Origin: Colletotrichum lupini
Lineage: Eukaryota; Ascomycota; Sordariomycetes; Glomerellales; Glomerellaceae
Reading direction: 5' to 3'
DNA: 64,000 nucleotides
Assembly (NCBI RefSeq): GCF_023278565.1
Contig: NC_064673.1
Coordinates: 1,054,001-1,118,000, forward strand
Position numbers and translations under genes: made by a program. The notes beneath the pieces are model-generated. The model had not been told where the DNA came from, ran no database searches, and saw only the letters and a program-made list of their open reading frames with translations. This document shows, in pieces, positions 37,201 through 48,300 of this stretch. The stretch's first letter is position 1. Each line of letters starts with the position of its first letter.

Positions 37201-38989
37201 AAGCGAGATGAGGCCCAGCCACGTCCTTCGGAGTTACGATAAGAACAACTTCGGGCGCAATCGGAATGTAGTCTTCAGCACCCCCCGGAAACCGGAGAGA
37301 GCAGGGCGTTTGCTTGCGGGAACAGGCGTGAGCGGCGCCTACATCACTAGCGATGACATATCGAAGTAAAGAGGGAACCAAGTCATGCGCTCCTTGGAGG
37401 TCATCGGACAGGCGCAGCATCTCCTATCTTCTTTGCTTCGTTTACACGCCTCATCGACGAGATTCGAACCAGATCCCCCCACACTTTGGTCAGCCTGGCT
37501 TGCGTCTCCCTGCAACCGCGACAAATTGCGACACCCTCTTCTCATAACCCGGGAGGCTTTGCCAAGTTAAGAACCAGACAACTTCCCATCTCAGCTGGCC
37601 TTCTTGTCCAGGAAGTTAGCGCATGTGGTCTGTTGGAAGCGCAGATTAGCGCCATCACACCATAACCCCAGTCCTTGGTTCAGCGTCAGGCGGAACGATC
37701 AAGAGGAAAGAGTATCTGTCCTTTTGTCTAAGCGGCCCGCGAGGGTGTCTCAACTCCGAGATCATGTTTCGACGAGCTCATCGAGCAAAGGACCTGGCTC
37801 CTGAAGTCAAACAAACAGATACCGGTGTACCACCGAGCAGTGCTCACTCTCTTTGACTTTCTCATCCTTCTCGGGGGCGCAATATGAGCGTCGGGCCGTC
37901 ACTTAGAAAGCAAACTATCTAGCCAGCATTGTCACAAGCCAAGCAACCCAGGTTTATTCCCAACGACTGGACACATCTCATTTACTCGATTGTTCAAATG
38001 TCAGCATTCACCTGGATATCCGCGTCATGTCTCGTCTCTTCTCTCCCGCACCAGCCAATCTTCCGCCCTTCCCCGGGAGCATTGGCCGCTTGAACTTACA
38101 CGGCAGGCGACAGTGCACAATCCTTTGAAGGGCGGCCTCGCCCGCATGCGCTGTCTCGAAAAGCAATTCCATCTCAGGGCTCTTCGAATCGGAACGCCTT
38201 CCAAGTAGGCCAAAGACGCCATGCCGCTCTCCCCCAGACTCCCCCGGTCTCCACTTCTCTTGCAACTTGCTTCGTGGCTTTGGCGATCGATTTTTCAGAA
38301 ATCACCACGCCCATTCTCATAGGTTGTACGTACCGTATAGTCTATCCTCTCACCCTCTGTGGGAGAGGCCTGCATCTACCACACCATCTCGTGTGCCAGT
38401 GGGTGTGTCCAGTTCGACCTATCGCTTCAAAATGTTATGGCGGTGAGGAAATAGGCAGGTAAACCACGCATGCGTGGCCTTGAAATTCTGTTTAGAGAAA
38501 CAGGCACAGACAAGAGTCGTGCGCATCGAGGCAGCCATTTGGAGGCGCTCAGAAGAGACACAACAGAAACGCGTTGCCTTGGATAGGTTTCCAGTAGCTG
38601 ATACCGAAGATAACACCATTGAGCTGCAGCGGACGGACTACCGCCATTGCGGCCCTCATCGCCATGCCGCCCTGCGCTCGGTGGACGCCTCCTCGAGGCC
38701 GCTCTACAGGACACATCGCGACGGCTAAACGCCAACGTTGCACCGCGTCCGAAACCATACTTACAGGACTGCTTTACGGCGTCGGAAGTGGTGATGCGCC
38801 AGGACTTGCGAATAAGGGCTGGTATGCCAATACCCGGTAAGCAAGCCATGGCTGACGCTCTCACATGTGACGAGTCTTCTCGTAAATGCGACCTACACAG
38901 TACACCGGACCTGGCTCAAAGACTCTAGCTGGCGAGGTGGTTCGCGCGCCGCCTCAGCTGCGACAGGGAGAAAAGGACTGGCAGTTTGC
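31278..38989. other. Intergenic region with no recognised gene
   Basis: About 7.7 kb of roughly balanced base composition lies between two RIP-affected insertions. Reading frames reach about 210 codons (minus strand, 33063-33695), but none shows a domain, signal peptide or consistent splice structure that I can recognise, and strands conflict. It may be non-coding or hold decayed genes. I see no tRNA, rRNA or tandem array in it. Confidence 0.5.
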
Positions 38990-39868
38990 ATGTGCCTTGA
39001 CTCTAAGTACCTTATTATCGAAGAAAGTTAATTCTTTCTAAGTTATAAGTATAAGAATATAGTTTTAATAAAATAGTATAGTACTTACTTAGTACTTAAA
39101 TTAAGATACTTTTTTAAGCTTATTATAAGAGAAAGATAATTATATTATTAACTACTTACTATCGAGGTTTATAACGCTATAGTTTTAATTATAATAACTT
39201 TACTTATAATAAGTAAAAAGTCTAATTATAAGTCCTTTAAAAGCCTCTCCTTAAGGGCTATAAGAGCTTTTAAGTATACTAAGTTAAAATACTTATTAAA
39301 ATATTAATAACTAAACTAACCCTATAATAACGGCCTTAATAAAGAAATTAAGAAATAAACTAAAAAATAATACTAAAATCCTTATTAATATTAAGTATAA
39401 TTTACGAAGTATAGTAACGCAGCTATAAAGTATTAATAATATATTTTATATTAAAAAGACTATTATTAGTATTAATAAGACGGATAGGGCCGTATTAATA
39501 TAGTACCTCGGCTTCTTTTTATAGCTCGAGGATTATAGCTTTAAATAATATTAAAAGTTTATTAAAAAGCTCTCTTAAGTACTTTAGTATATTTATTACT
39601 ATCTTTATAATAATAAGACTCTTAGTATTTATATACGAGTATAAGTTATTTATTTCTAAATAATAATATTAACTTATTAATAAGCTATTAAAACTACGAT
39701 TTTAATAATTTTTTAACGAGAGAGAGGGTAAAATAGAGGAAAAGATAGGTGAAAAAAGGGTTAAGGTTAAATAGTGCGGAATTCGAGGGTAGGGTAGCGT
39801 CTATATATACTGTGGTAATCCTCTAGTAATGTAAAACGATAGAGTTAAATAGTGATGTGCCTTGACTC
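38990..39868. mobile_element. AT-rich (RIP-like) 851-bp insertion flanked by a 14-bp direct repeat
   Basis: The exact 14-mer ATGTGCCTTGACTC occurs at 38990-39003 and 39855-39868 and encloses 851 bases. These are very AT-rich and CpA-poor for most of their length, with sharp edges against normal DNA. A long exact duplication without terminal inverted repeats is typical of non-LTR (LINE/SINE-type) retrotransposition. An 11-bp motif, GTTAAATAGTG, occurs twice near the right end (about 39768-39778 and 39844-39854). No protein could be reconstructed. It is likely a truncated or non-autonomous element. Confidence 0.75.
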
Positions 39869-42800
39869 ACTCGTGAATCCGACAACAAGTGGGCGGCATT
39901 CAACAATTCAGCCCAAAACCTTGGGGCATGATAATCAGGCCGGAGTTGTCATCGTCTGAGGACAGGGACGGAAAGGAACCGCAACGCAATCTGGCAGTCC
40001 GACTTGTGCACGAAACATTGTTTGGTGGCTTTTGCTGCTGCTGCTGCTGCTGCTGCTCTCTCGGCGCACAAACCAAAGGAGCTGAATTTTGATGAGCCGG
40101 AAGAGTTTACGAGTTGCGTTCCTGGCCCAACAGCATCTCGCCACCCAACTACCGAGCCCACCACCCCTTGGTGGCCGAAAATGGGATACGGCAAGGGCAA
40201 AAAGCAACCATCCCCAGAAAGCTAACCCACACCATCCCCCCGCCATAGTACGGGGAAAATGACAGTGACATTTCCTGAGTCATCATTCACCGACCTCCGT
40301 TTGAAACTGGGGAACACTCAGGGAATTTTTGAATGTCACTGTCTTGGCCGCGCCCCCTTTTGGCCCCTCCGTTGCACAGAACAGCATCCGCAGGCTCCGG
40401 ATGATGCTATTCTTGGCCGACAACATTTTGCTTGTGTCGTCGCAATGATCTGATATACACAGGGCGCTAGTCGGGGAGGGGGGAGGAAAAAAAAAAAAAA
40501 AACTCCATCCTTCCGGCCACGAAGATCCTATGGAGTTGTCAAACAATTTTCTTCTGGCTTTTCTTCTTTCCCCACGGAAACGAGGCAAAGTGTCAGAGTT
40601 GGTGCCAACGCAACGCCTTCATGCCAGGGACAGTGGGGCCGGGTGTGATATCATCCCCCAGAGAAATACGTAATGCCGTCCGTTCCAGACCTTTTTTCCC
40701 TCTCCTGAATCCCTGGCGAGGAGGGACAGAATGGTAGGGAAGAGAGCTCGAGAGCCGGAGGAGGGGTGCGGCATGAGAAAGGGTTGTTGACTTTTGCTGG
40801 AGGGGTCCTTGGGCCTTCAGGGGAACTGACTCTTGCACCTGCCCCGAAACTCCACACCAGCGCATCATTCCATCAGGTTTATGGAAATGTTCGTGCAAGT
40901 TGGCATGGGGGGATTTGGCCGAGATATGGCACGACACAAGCAGAGAAAGTGGTTCTTGCTTCCTACCCTTTTCCCGTCCTTCCAACCCATCTTGACGTAG
41001 GTGACTGGCAGGATGGGGTCTCGTGTGCCCCGTTCTCTCAAGTCAAGTCACGTCTTGGTCGAGATTTCTATAACGCCCCCATATTGCCCTATCTTTTTAA
41101 TCTCCACGGGTCTCGGTCGATCAGGATCTACTAGCGTTCATGAGTCGGGGGGAAAGGCGGACCACCTAGGCATTGTCACTATTGATGACGATGTCGAACG
41201 ATTGAGCAGTATAATCCTAGGCTTTTTTCTTTTTCTTCTTTTTTTTTTTTTTTGCTCAGAGTCCGGGGAAAACGCGCGCTTGGAGTGAATCCGGCAGGCA
41301 AAAAGATGGGAAAATGCTGGATGCAGCCAGCCTGCAGGTTAACAAACTGCGGATTGCGGATACGACTTGATCAATGTATCCGTGTCTATCCGCTTCAAAG
41401 TGACAAGCCCCCCGTTCAGTGCAGACGACGATCCAAAGGGGTAGGTAGGTATGGAAAGTTGAGTGGTGTCTCCTACCTCGATGGGGGCGTGTGTATGCAT
41501 GTGTCAGTTAACCGCCCAAGAGCCCACCAACCCCAGCCATGGAACGACATGGTGCCAAGGAAAATGGGTGAAAGATAGGGCCTGAATGGGACAAATAACA
41601 CCAACTAGAACATTGGGAAAAATACAAATCCCCTATAGTTTTTTCTTGTGTTCTTACGAATGGAGTTGGAAAGCTGGGGCTGGAATTGGAGATGGGGCTG
41701 GGGGGCTGGAAGATCCCATCTGTGCCTTGGTTTTTTGTATGAAGGGTTCTGCCTCACAGGGCTTAATGTTGGTTGGCAAGGGCTGGGGGGGGGGGGGTGG
41801 GGGGGGTGGGTGAGTATCCGTACGTAAAGTTGTTACCTGTTTACGCCATCTATACTCACTTTAGTTCAGGTAATGACAAGTTTGACAAGAGAACAGAAAG
41901 TTGTGTCGTTGCGTTGGCCCTTTCGATGACACCCACCCGCGCATACCCGCGCAGAGATACAGGCACGTACGCAACACCCCCGGGAAACGAATACAACCGA
42001 GTCCTGCGGAATAGGCGGGATCAAGATTAAATAGTATTCAGACTTAGTACCCGAACCTCCTGCCTTGTGAAAAGGGTGTGAGTGTACCGAAAGCTGTACT
42101 TGAACGAACTAGAACAAGGGGGGAGGTTATTCCCCCCCCCCCCGTTGTTTCTTTGCAACTCAGTGATAGTCGAGCGAAATTCCATCAGAATTGTTCCACA
42201 AACTCCGGTGGGGAAGGCATGTAGACGTACGGATCTGGGCAAACACAAGATCTTGAGAGGAGTTGAGAGAGAGAGAAGGGAGAGAGGATTTTGGTTTGTC
42301 TTTTTTTTTCAATTCCCCCGGAACCATGCCGCCAGTTTTGAGGTAACCTTGATCAAAAGAGGCGCCTCATCTTCCCCAGAAATAATTCCCCAGTCCGCCA
42401 CCGTAACCCCAGAAAAGAAAACCCCCCCTTTGAATTATCCCCCCCCCCAAAAAGGGTCGAATCTCTTGTGTGGCTTGAGGCCCCTCCATGATTATTCGAC
42501 GTATCATTCTCGTGGTTTGGCAGCTGTTTGTGGGGGAAAAGACGATGCGTAGCGACTCCGACTCTGAACTTGCCCCATTTCTGTAAAGTCCCGTCTGGGG
42601 CAAAGTTGCGCGGATTACGTACGGCGTCATACCCCTTAGTACCTACCTACCTTCTCTCTAAAGTGTGTGGGGTGGGGGGGGGGGGGGGGGGGGGGCCCGG
42701 GGGGAAAAGTAAGAGAGGGATGGGATGGGATGGTGGAGGGGAAACGCCCGCGCAGCAGCCCGCGAACCCCGGACACCACCAAGAACCGTCCACCACACCC

Positions 42801-43827
42801 TTCCTTTCCCCCCCTTTCCAACCCATCACAAGGAAAAGAGAGAGAGAGAGAGAGAGAGGGAAACAAACGGCCGCCTGGGCACGGGTTCCGATCGTCGGTG
42901 GTGGTGGGTGTTTCTTGGTCACACCCCAGATGCACCCTCGCACACATCACATTTGCAAACACGAGGGGGGGGAACAAATCAGTCCACTGTTTGAGACACA
43001 CACACACACAAGCAGATAGAGTCCCGTTTTAGGTCACTAGATTCATCACATCAAACGGCGAGGAGTTGGAACGCTGTTGAAAGTGTGGGGGGAAGATCTG
43101 TTTGGATTTCTCCTTCTCGAGTTTGTCGAGGGTTTATCGAGTAAATCTCTTTCTAAGAACAGTTGTAAAGAAAAACAAGCTTTCGTCCAGCCAGCCTAGG
43201 CGGCGACGTTCGTCGTAAAGAAAATCCAGACATAAAAAAAAACCAGTAGACCAGAGTGTTAGCGCTGTCTCTGCGCTTCAAAAAAAAACAAAAAAACCCG
43301 CCCAAAGAGGAAGAAAATCCTCTCGCGTACACCGCCCAAAGTTGTTCCCGCCGTCTATAGGTTGATATCTTGGTTTGTCTCCGTCCCATCGCCGATACAA
43401 GCAAATCCGTGACACAGATGAGAAAGGACGGGTTTTGTAACGACCCGTTGACGTTCTCATACACACACACACACACTCTCACAAAATCCCTATATCCATC
43501 ACACACAAGAAAGAGAGGAGAAAAAAAAGACACAAGAAAAATGAGTTTTGCTTTTCGTTGTTGTTGAGGGGTGAGGGTGCAGTCGTATTTCCGATCTCTG
43601 GTTGTTCGTCCATCGAGGTAGGAGTGAGTCTATAAGATTGAGTGTAGCCGCCACTGCAAAAGAGGAGCCCATCGAATTCTTTGGTTTGTTTGTTGTTTGG
43701 TGATTAGATAAAGAAGTCGTAGTCGGCCAACTCTGCCAATTCGAAAATACCCGGAAACGCCATTGTTCTTCTATCCCGTCTATTGCCCAGGTCGTCAGGT
43801 CGTGCCACTTTAAGGTTGTCGTTCCCG
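39869..43827. other. Intergenic region downstream of creA
   Basis: No gene is recognised. A (CTG)n run lies at about 40033-40057 and a T/A-rich homopolymer patch near 41235-41252. G-runs occur at 41785-41797 and 42674-42695 (22 consecutive G), with GA repeats at about 42836-42860 and CA repeats near 43000-43010 and 43462-43476. The segment next to 43827 is presumably the creA 3' untranslated region. Confidence 0.55.
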
Positions 43828-45069
43828 TTACATCCGATCCATGAGGTCACCGCCGGCAACGCTGCCAGTGGTGGAACTCCTGCCGCTCTGGAAACCGTCG
43901 TTTCCGTCCAGAAGCTGGTGAACACCAATCTTGGGGACTGGCAGTTTTCTGCCGGCGTCAGGCCGGCTGATAATGTCTGCCAGAGAAGCACCGTTCCGAG
44001 TGGGGGTTCCGGCGCTGGTAGGCGCGGGAGGGGGAGGCAAGTAAGGAGTCTCCAGGTGAGGCTCGAGAGGAGCCAAAGCAGGAGGTGCCGCGTGCTGCAG
44101 GGAAAGATTACGGAGAGAAGGCAGCTCGTAGCCCATGGGACGAAGTCTCGGGGAGTGAGCGGGTGTAGCGATAGGGGTGTGGTCGGGAGTAGGCGACAAG
44201 GAGTCGTGGGAGAAGGTAGGGGAGGATGGTGCCGTGGAGTTGGGCGAGTTGGGGCGAGATCGCTTTGCGTGGCGAGAGCCAGCGTAGTGGTCATCGTTGT
44301 GCTCATCGTTGGAGTGCGATCTCGACATGTGGTAAGCTGAGAGAGAGGGGAGGTGGCCGCGCGAGTTGTGCAGGCTATGGGAGTAGTAAGGGTGATGTCT
44401 GGCAGAAGAGCCGTGGAAAGGCGGTGCGGTGAGCGTCTCACGCTCAACCTGGTTCGCAGCCTTTGCCAGGATAGAGATGTCCATGTTGGACTGGCCCTGC
44501 ATCTGGCGGCCAAAGGGGCTGCCGTGTCCCGGGTGAGCGGGCAACACGTACTGAGAAAACGAATGCGGCGGCGAGACGTTGGGCGAGGACAAGCTCGAAG
44601 TAGGCGCAGAACGAATCGTCTTGGGTGCGGGAGGAGGAGCCATCATGCCATCCTGGGGCAAATGGGGCTGAGGACCAGAGTTGTACTGGTTCTTGCCTCT
44701 CCTTGAGTTAGGGTTGCTGTGTATTCTTGAGTGGCGGGTGAGCTCGTCTGAGCGAGAGAACTTCTTGCTGCAGCCAGGGTACTGGCAAGCGTGAGGCTTC
44801 TCTCCAGTATGAGTGCGGATGTGTCTCGTCTGGTGCTCAAGGCGGTGGAAGGCCTTGTCGCACAAGGGGCACTTGTAGGGACGCGGAAGCTCGTTCGGGT
44901 TCTCGGCGGTCTGGCCGGGGAGAGGACCCTTGGGCTTCAGCTCGTTGAGAGGACCAAGCCTCGTAGTTTCCATGGCATCGCCGGACATCATTGTGTCGTT
45001 CTTATCGGGGTTGAGTAAACTTGAAAAGTTGAAAGGAGATGGTTGTGTCTGCTGCATGTGATCGCCCAT
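43828..45069 (-). CDS. creA: Carbon catabolite repressor CreA/CRE-1 (C2H2 zinc finger)
   Basis: CreA is the nuclear DNA-binding repressor that shuts down genes for alternative carbon sources when glucose is present, binding SYGGRG sites. This is a single exon of 413 aa from the ATG at 45069, the first ATG of the open frame; the upstream in-frame stretch has only non-ATG codons. Zinc finger 1 is C67-x2-C70-x12-H83-x3-H87 and finger 2 is C95-x4-C100-x12-H113-x3-H117. They are joined by the TGEKPHAC linker and preceded by the conserved [11 protein letters not shown]. Downstream lie [18 protein letters not shown], the conserved [20 protein letters not shown] block, [18 protein letters not shown], and a C-terminus ending [16 protein letters not shown], all CreA-family hallmarks. 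Length fits the family (about 400-440 aa). A TATA box lies about 235 bp upstream with no ATG between. Confidence 0.97.
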   Translation of the reverse strand: MGDHMQQTQPSPFNFSSLLNPDKNDTMMSGDAMETTRLGPLNELKPKGPLPGQTAENPNELPRPYKCPLCDKAFHRLEHQTRHIRTHTGEKPHACQYPGCSKKFSRSDELTRHSRIHSNPNSRRGKNQYNSGPQPHLPQDGMMAPPPAPKTIRSAPTSSLSSPNVSPPHSFSQYVLPAHPGHGSPFGRQMQGQSNMDISILAKAANQVERETLTAPPFHGSSARHHPYYSHSLHNSRGHLPSLSAYHMSRSHSNDEHNDDHYAGSRHAKRSRPNSPNSTAPSSPTFSHDSLSPTPDHTPIATPAHSPRLRPMGYELPSLRNLSLQHAAPPALAPLEPHLETPYLPPPPAPTSAGTPTRNGASLADIISRPDAGRKLPVPKIGVHQLLDGNDGFQSGRSSTTGSVAGGDLMDRM

Positions 45070-45301
45070 TTGCCCTGATAATCCAGAGCTGGGCCGCTTT
45101 GCGGGAGTAGTCGAACCCTTTCTCCTATTCTGTCCTTTCCAATAGTAGTCGACGATGATAGTCGTCGATATGTATTGTATAACCGGACTCGAGTATCGTG
45201 AGTGCGGTTCCGAGTTGCTGTATGTTGCTTGTGGTGTGGTAAGTGGGCGTAGATGAGGGAGTCGAGAGAGTGCGGATGAGATGGGTGTGGGAGGTCGGCT
45301 G

Positions 45302-45308
45302 GATATAT
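45302..45308 (-). promoter_or_regulatory. Putative creA TATA box
   Basis: TTATATATCC on the minus strand lies 233-239 bases upstream of the creA ATG. I find no minus-strand ATG between it and the start codon, so a leader of about 200 bases without upstream ORFs is predicted. A C16 tract (G16 at 45378-45393 on the plus strand) lies about 70 bases further upstream. Confidence 0.5.
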
Positions 45309-45393
45309 AAGTTATGCGAGGTTGAGTGGCAGTGGTGGTGGGTGGGTGTGTGAAAAAAAAAAGCTTTGGCGGCTTTTGGGGGGGGGGGGGGGG

Positions 45394-48300
45394 ACTGAGG
45401 GGTGGCCCGGGGTAAGTTGGCTGGTCCTGGGAGGGATGACAATGACAGTAGGTTGGCGTGATAATTTTCTTCCAAAAAGAGGAACAGAGTAAAAGTTGGG
45501 GAAGGAGGGAGGGACGGGGCAATAGGTTTAAAAGAGACAGGAGAGGAAGATGCGTGGAGGTAGACAGGCACAGGGTGCTACGGTATTGCCAAGGTAGAGA
45601 GAGAGAGAGGGAAAGCAGATAATGAAGGAAGAGAGAGAGAAGAAAAAAGAGAGAGAGAAAGAGACGTGGGGAGTGAGGTGTGTGTGCAAGTCACCTCCAG
45701 TTCAAGTTACGAGGTGGGAGAGAGACGGCGAGGAGGGTGTGGATTGTGTGGACGGTGTGGATGACGGGATGGGGTGTGGGCGGTCCCAATCGCAGTCCCA
45801 ATCCCAGACCAGACAAAATGGGGAGGAAGAAGGGCAAGGGAAGGAACCTCAGAGCAGGGCGTGGGCAGTTTCTCGGACGCTCTTTCTCACTCTCATTCTC
45901 ACCTACTTCCTCGGCCTGGCCTTGTTGGAAACTGGTCGTCCCTGTACGAAGACTTCCTGGACCCGGTCCCGACACTGACTGGCTTCCTTGGACGGTACAC
46001 CGCACAAGTACTCCCTAAGTTGTGCTTGGCTCCTGAATAACCCGTACTGAAATGTGTAGATACACTCTGCAATCTGCCATGTGTGAGTTTCGACCTCAGC
46101 CAGCCAAGGTTTGCTAAGGAAGTCTACTCTTTACTGAATTCGCACCATTGTCTTTTGGAATCTTCCCCCCCCGGTCTTCTTTGCTCGTGCTCATGCTTGG
46201 CCATACTTGTAACCGTGTCTCTATGCCCTTCTGGGGCTCCCCAAGAGAAGAAAACGGGGCTCTTGATACAAACTTGTCTCCCCCAGTTACCTAACGAATA
46301 GTCAGAGAAGGGCACCAGAAGAAGCCCGGGAGCCACCAACTACGACGCAAAATACGGATCCAATACCGGCGCAGAGGGAAGGTACACCAAAAAGTGGGCG
46401 GTACTTTGTGGAAAGGATGACGGGGTTCGATTTTGGGTGCGGGTGCGAATGCGGGCCCCCATGGCTTCCTCTCACCCCATAATCCCATTTCAGCGTCAAA
46501 CCCGCCAGCATCAGAGAGAGCAAGCGCACTTGCGCGGCGGGGCCCAGCTATACCTTGTGGGCGCATCGGCGGCAGTACGGAACTTCTCTACGGTAGGTAT
46601 GGAGGTGTACAGTATGGGGTACCTGCCGGCTGGATATTCGTTAGTCGACACTCGACACAGAATCCCAGACTGTCAGATTCACACCGGCCGCGGCAGCCGT
46701 GGAGTAATCGGACAGGGCTGGAAGAGGCTCGGTATGTAAGGTACGGGGACGAAGTACGGAGTACTGGTTGCTTCGCAGAAGGACGAGCGTAAAAGACGGG
46801 GGGAAAGGCTTGGCTAAACCGCCATGGACTGGATGAGGTACGTCGTAGACGGAAGATATCCGTGATGAAGTGACAACGGGGGGAGGACCAGGCCAGTCAT
46901 GACTGCCAGGTAGGGATAGATGTTTTACCGTGGTAGGAGGCGGCAGCGAGCACCTGCGAAAGAAAATAGACCGGGTGTGAGACTTGTGTGGATGAGGGCT
47001 ACCTCACAGCCAGGAGCCAAGAGAGAGGCAGAGAAAGATACCGCGAGAGCGCGCTGGTGTGTGTGAAACTGCGAGTGTGTGTCGTCAACCACAAGCCACG
47101 CCGCTACAATCTCAGCAAGAAGTCAACGATGATGACCAGCAGGGAGTCCAGCAGGGAAGAAGGGGGGGCGTGAGGTAAACCGATACTGACTCTGTTCCCA
47201 TACGTTATTTACGCGGGTGAAAGGGGAGAGAGGAAGAGCCCGAGAGAGGACGGGGAGTGAAGAGGCGTGTACTTTGGAAAGAGAAAGGGCGTGTCGCAGC
47301 CGGGGGTTTGGACCCCACTCTCCACAATTCCAATCCCACTCTAGGAAAAAGCCAAGAGCGACGTGCTCGCTCTCCCGGAGAGATCGGTACGTATCGGCCC
47401 TGTTAGAGATGGATCCAATGCTCTTTTTTTTCCCGCCTCGGACGAGGAAGTACCCGAGTACCTCTATCCAAACTCAAGACCTGAAGCACATCAGGTATCT
47501 CCGCACCAGAGCGAGAGGTACTCCGTAAGGTAAGGTACGCGCACCATCAGATACCGACGTGGTTTTGCGACAGGTCGGGGGAAACTGGGGATCAGTACGT
47601 ACCCTCTCTCTTCAGCTTTTTCCCTTCACCCACACTTTTCTTTCTCTTCCTTCGCCTCGTTGTGTTCCGGTCCATAATTTTCACCTGTCAATCTATACAG
47701 ATTCTGTGTGGAGTACGGATTGTGTTCCGTACAGTTGTGCTCATCATTAGCTTTTTACCTTGTGCTATGCCCGGCTCTGCTGGCACCATCCGACAAGGCA
47801 AGCACCTCTGCTGTAGTACCCAAAGGCAAATCGTGGTGGCATCATCATCACCGCCATCATTGCCAACACCACCACCGCCATCACCATTATCTCCGTAGTA
47901 GTCAGCACAGGCAGACAAGAAGAAGGGAACGGAACCATACCGCCGTGTCGGTCAGCAAAGTGCGCAATCAGGCAGGCAGACAGGATTTTTTTTTCTTTCC
48001 GTTGGTGCCCATCGTGTGTTCCGACTCTTCACACCCTCATCCTTCACCGTTCCCGCCCAAGGCCCAAATCATGGTGCACTATTACACCATCGTTCCATGC
48101 CAGAGGCATAGGGACCCTTATCCTCAGCAGAAGTAGGTGCTCCGTAATAGTCGTAGGACTGTGAAGAAAGAAAAAAATCTTCTCTCTTCCTTTTTGTCAT
48201 GCCGGGTCTGCGTAGTCCGTCTTGGTATGGCGGCCGTGGTGGGAATGCTCAAACGGTGCCCTGCGGCCTGCCTGACTTGCTAGCTTGGCCGTGGTGAATC

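Noticed and set aside
37455..37500. GATTCGAACC-type B-box resembling a tRNA T arm
   Set aside because: Neither strand gives a matching T stem, acceptor stem or D arm, so no tRNA can be folded.
43783..44340. Plus-strand frame opposite creA, and another minus-strand frame at 43704-44513
   Set aside because: Both overlap the conserved CreA coding frame and are low-complexity.
45070..45522. In-frame N-terminal extension of creA (about 151 codons)
   Set aside because: It contains no ATG, is Pro/Thr/Ser-rich, and includes the TATA box and a homopolymer. The family starts near MGDHMQQTQ.
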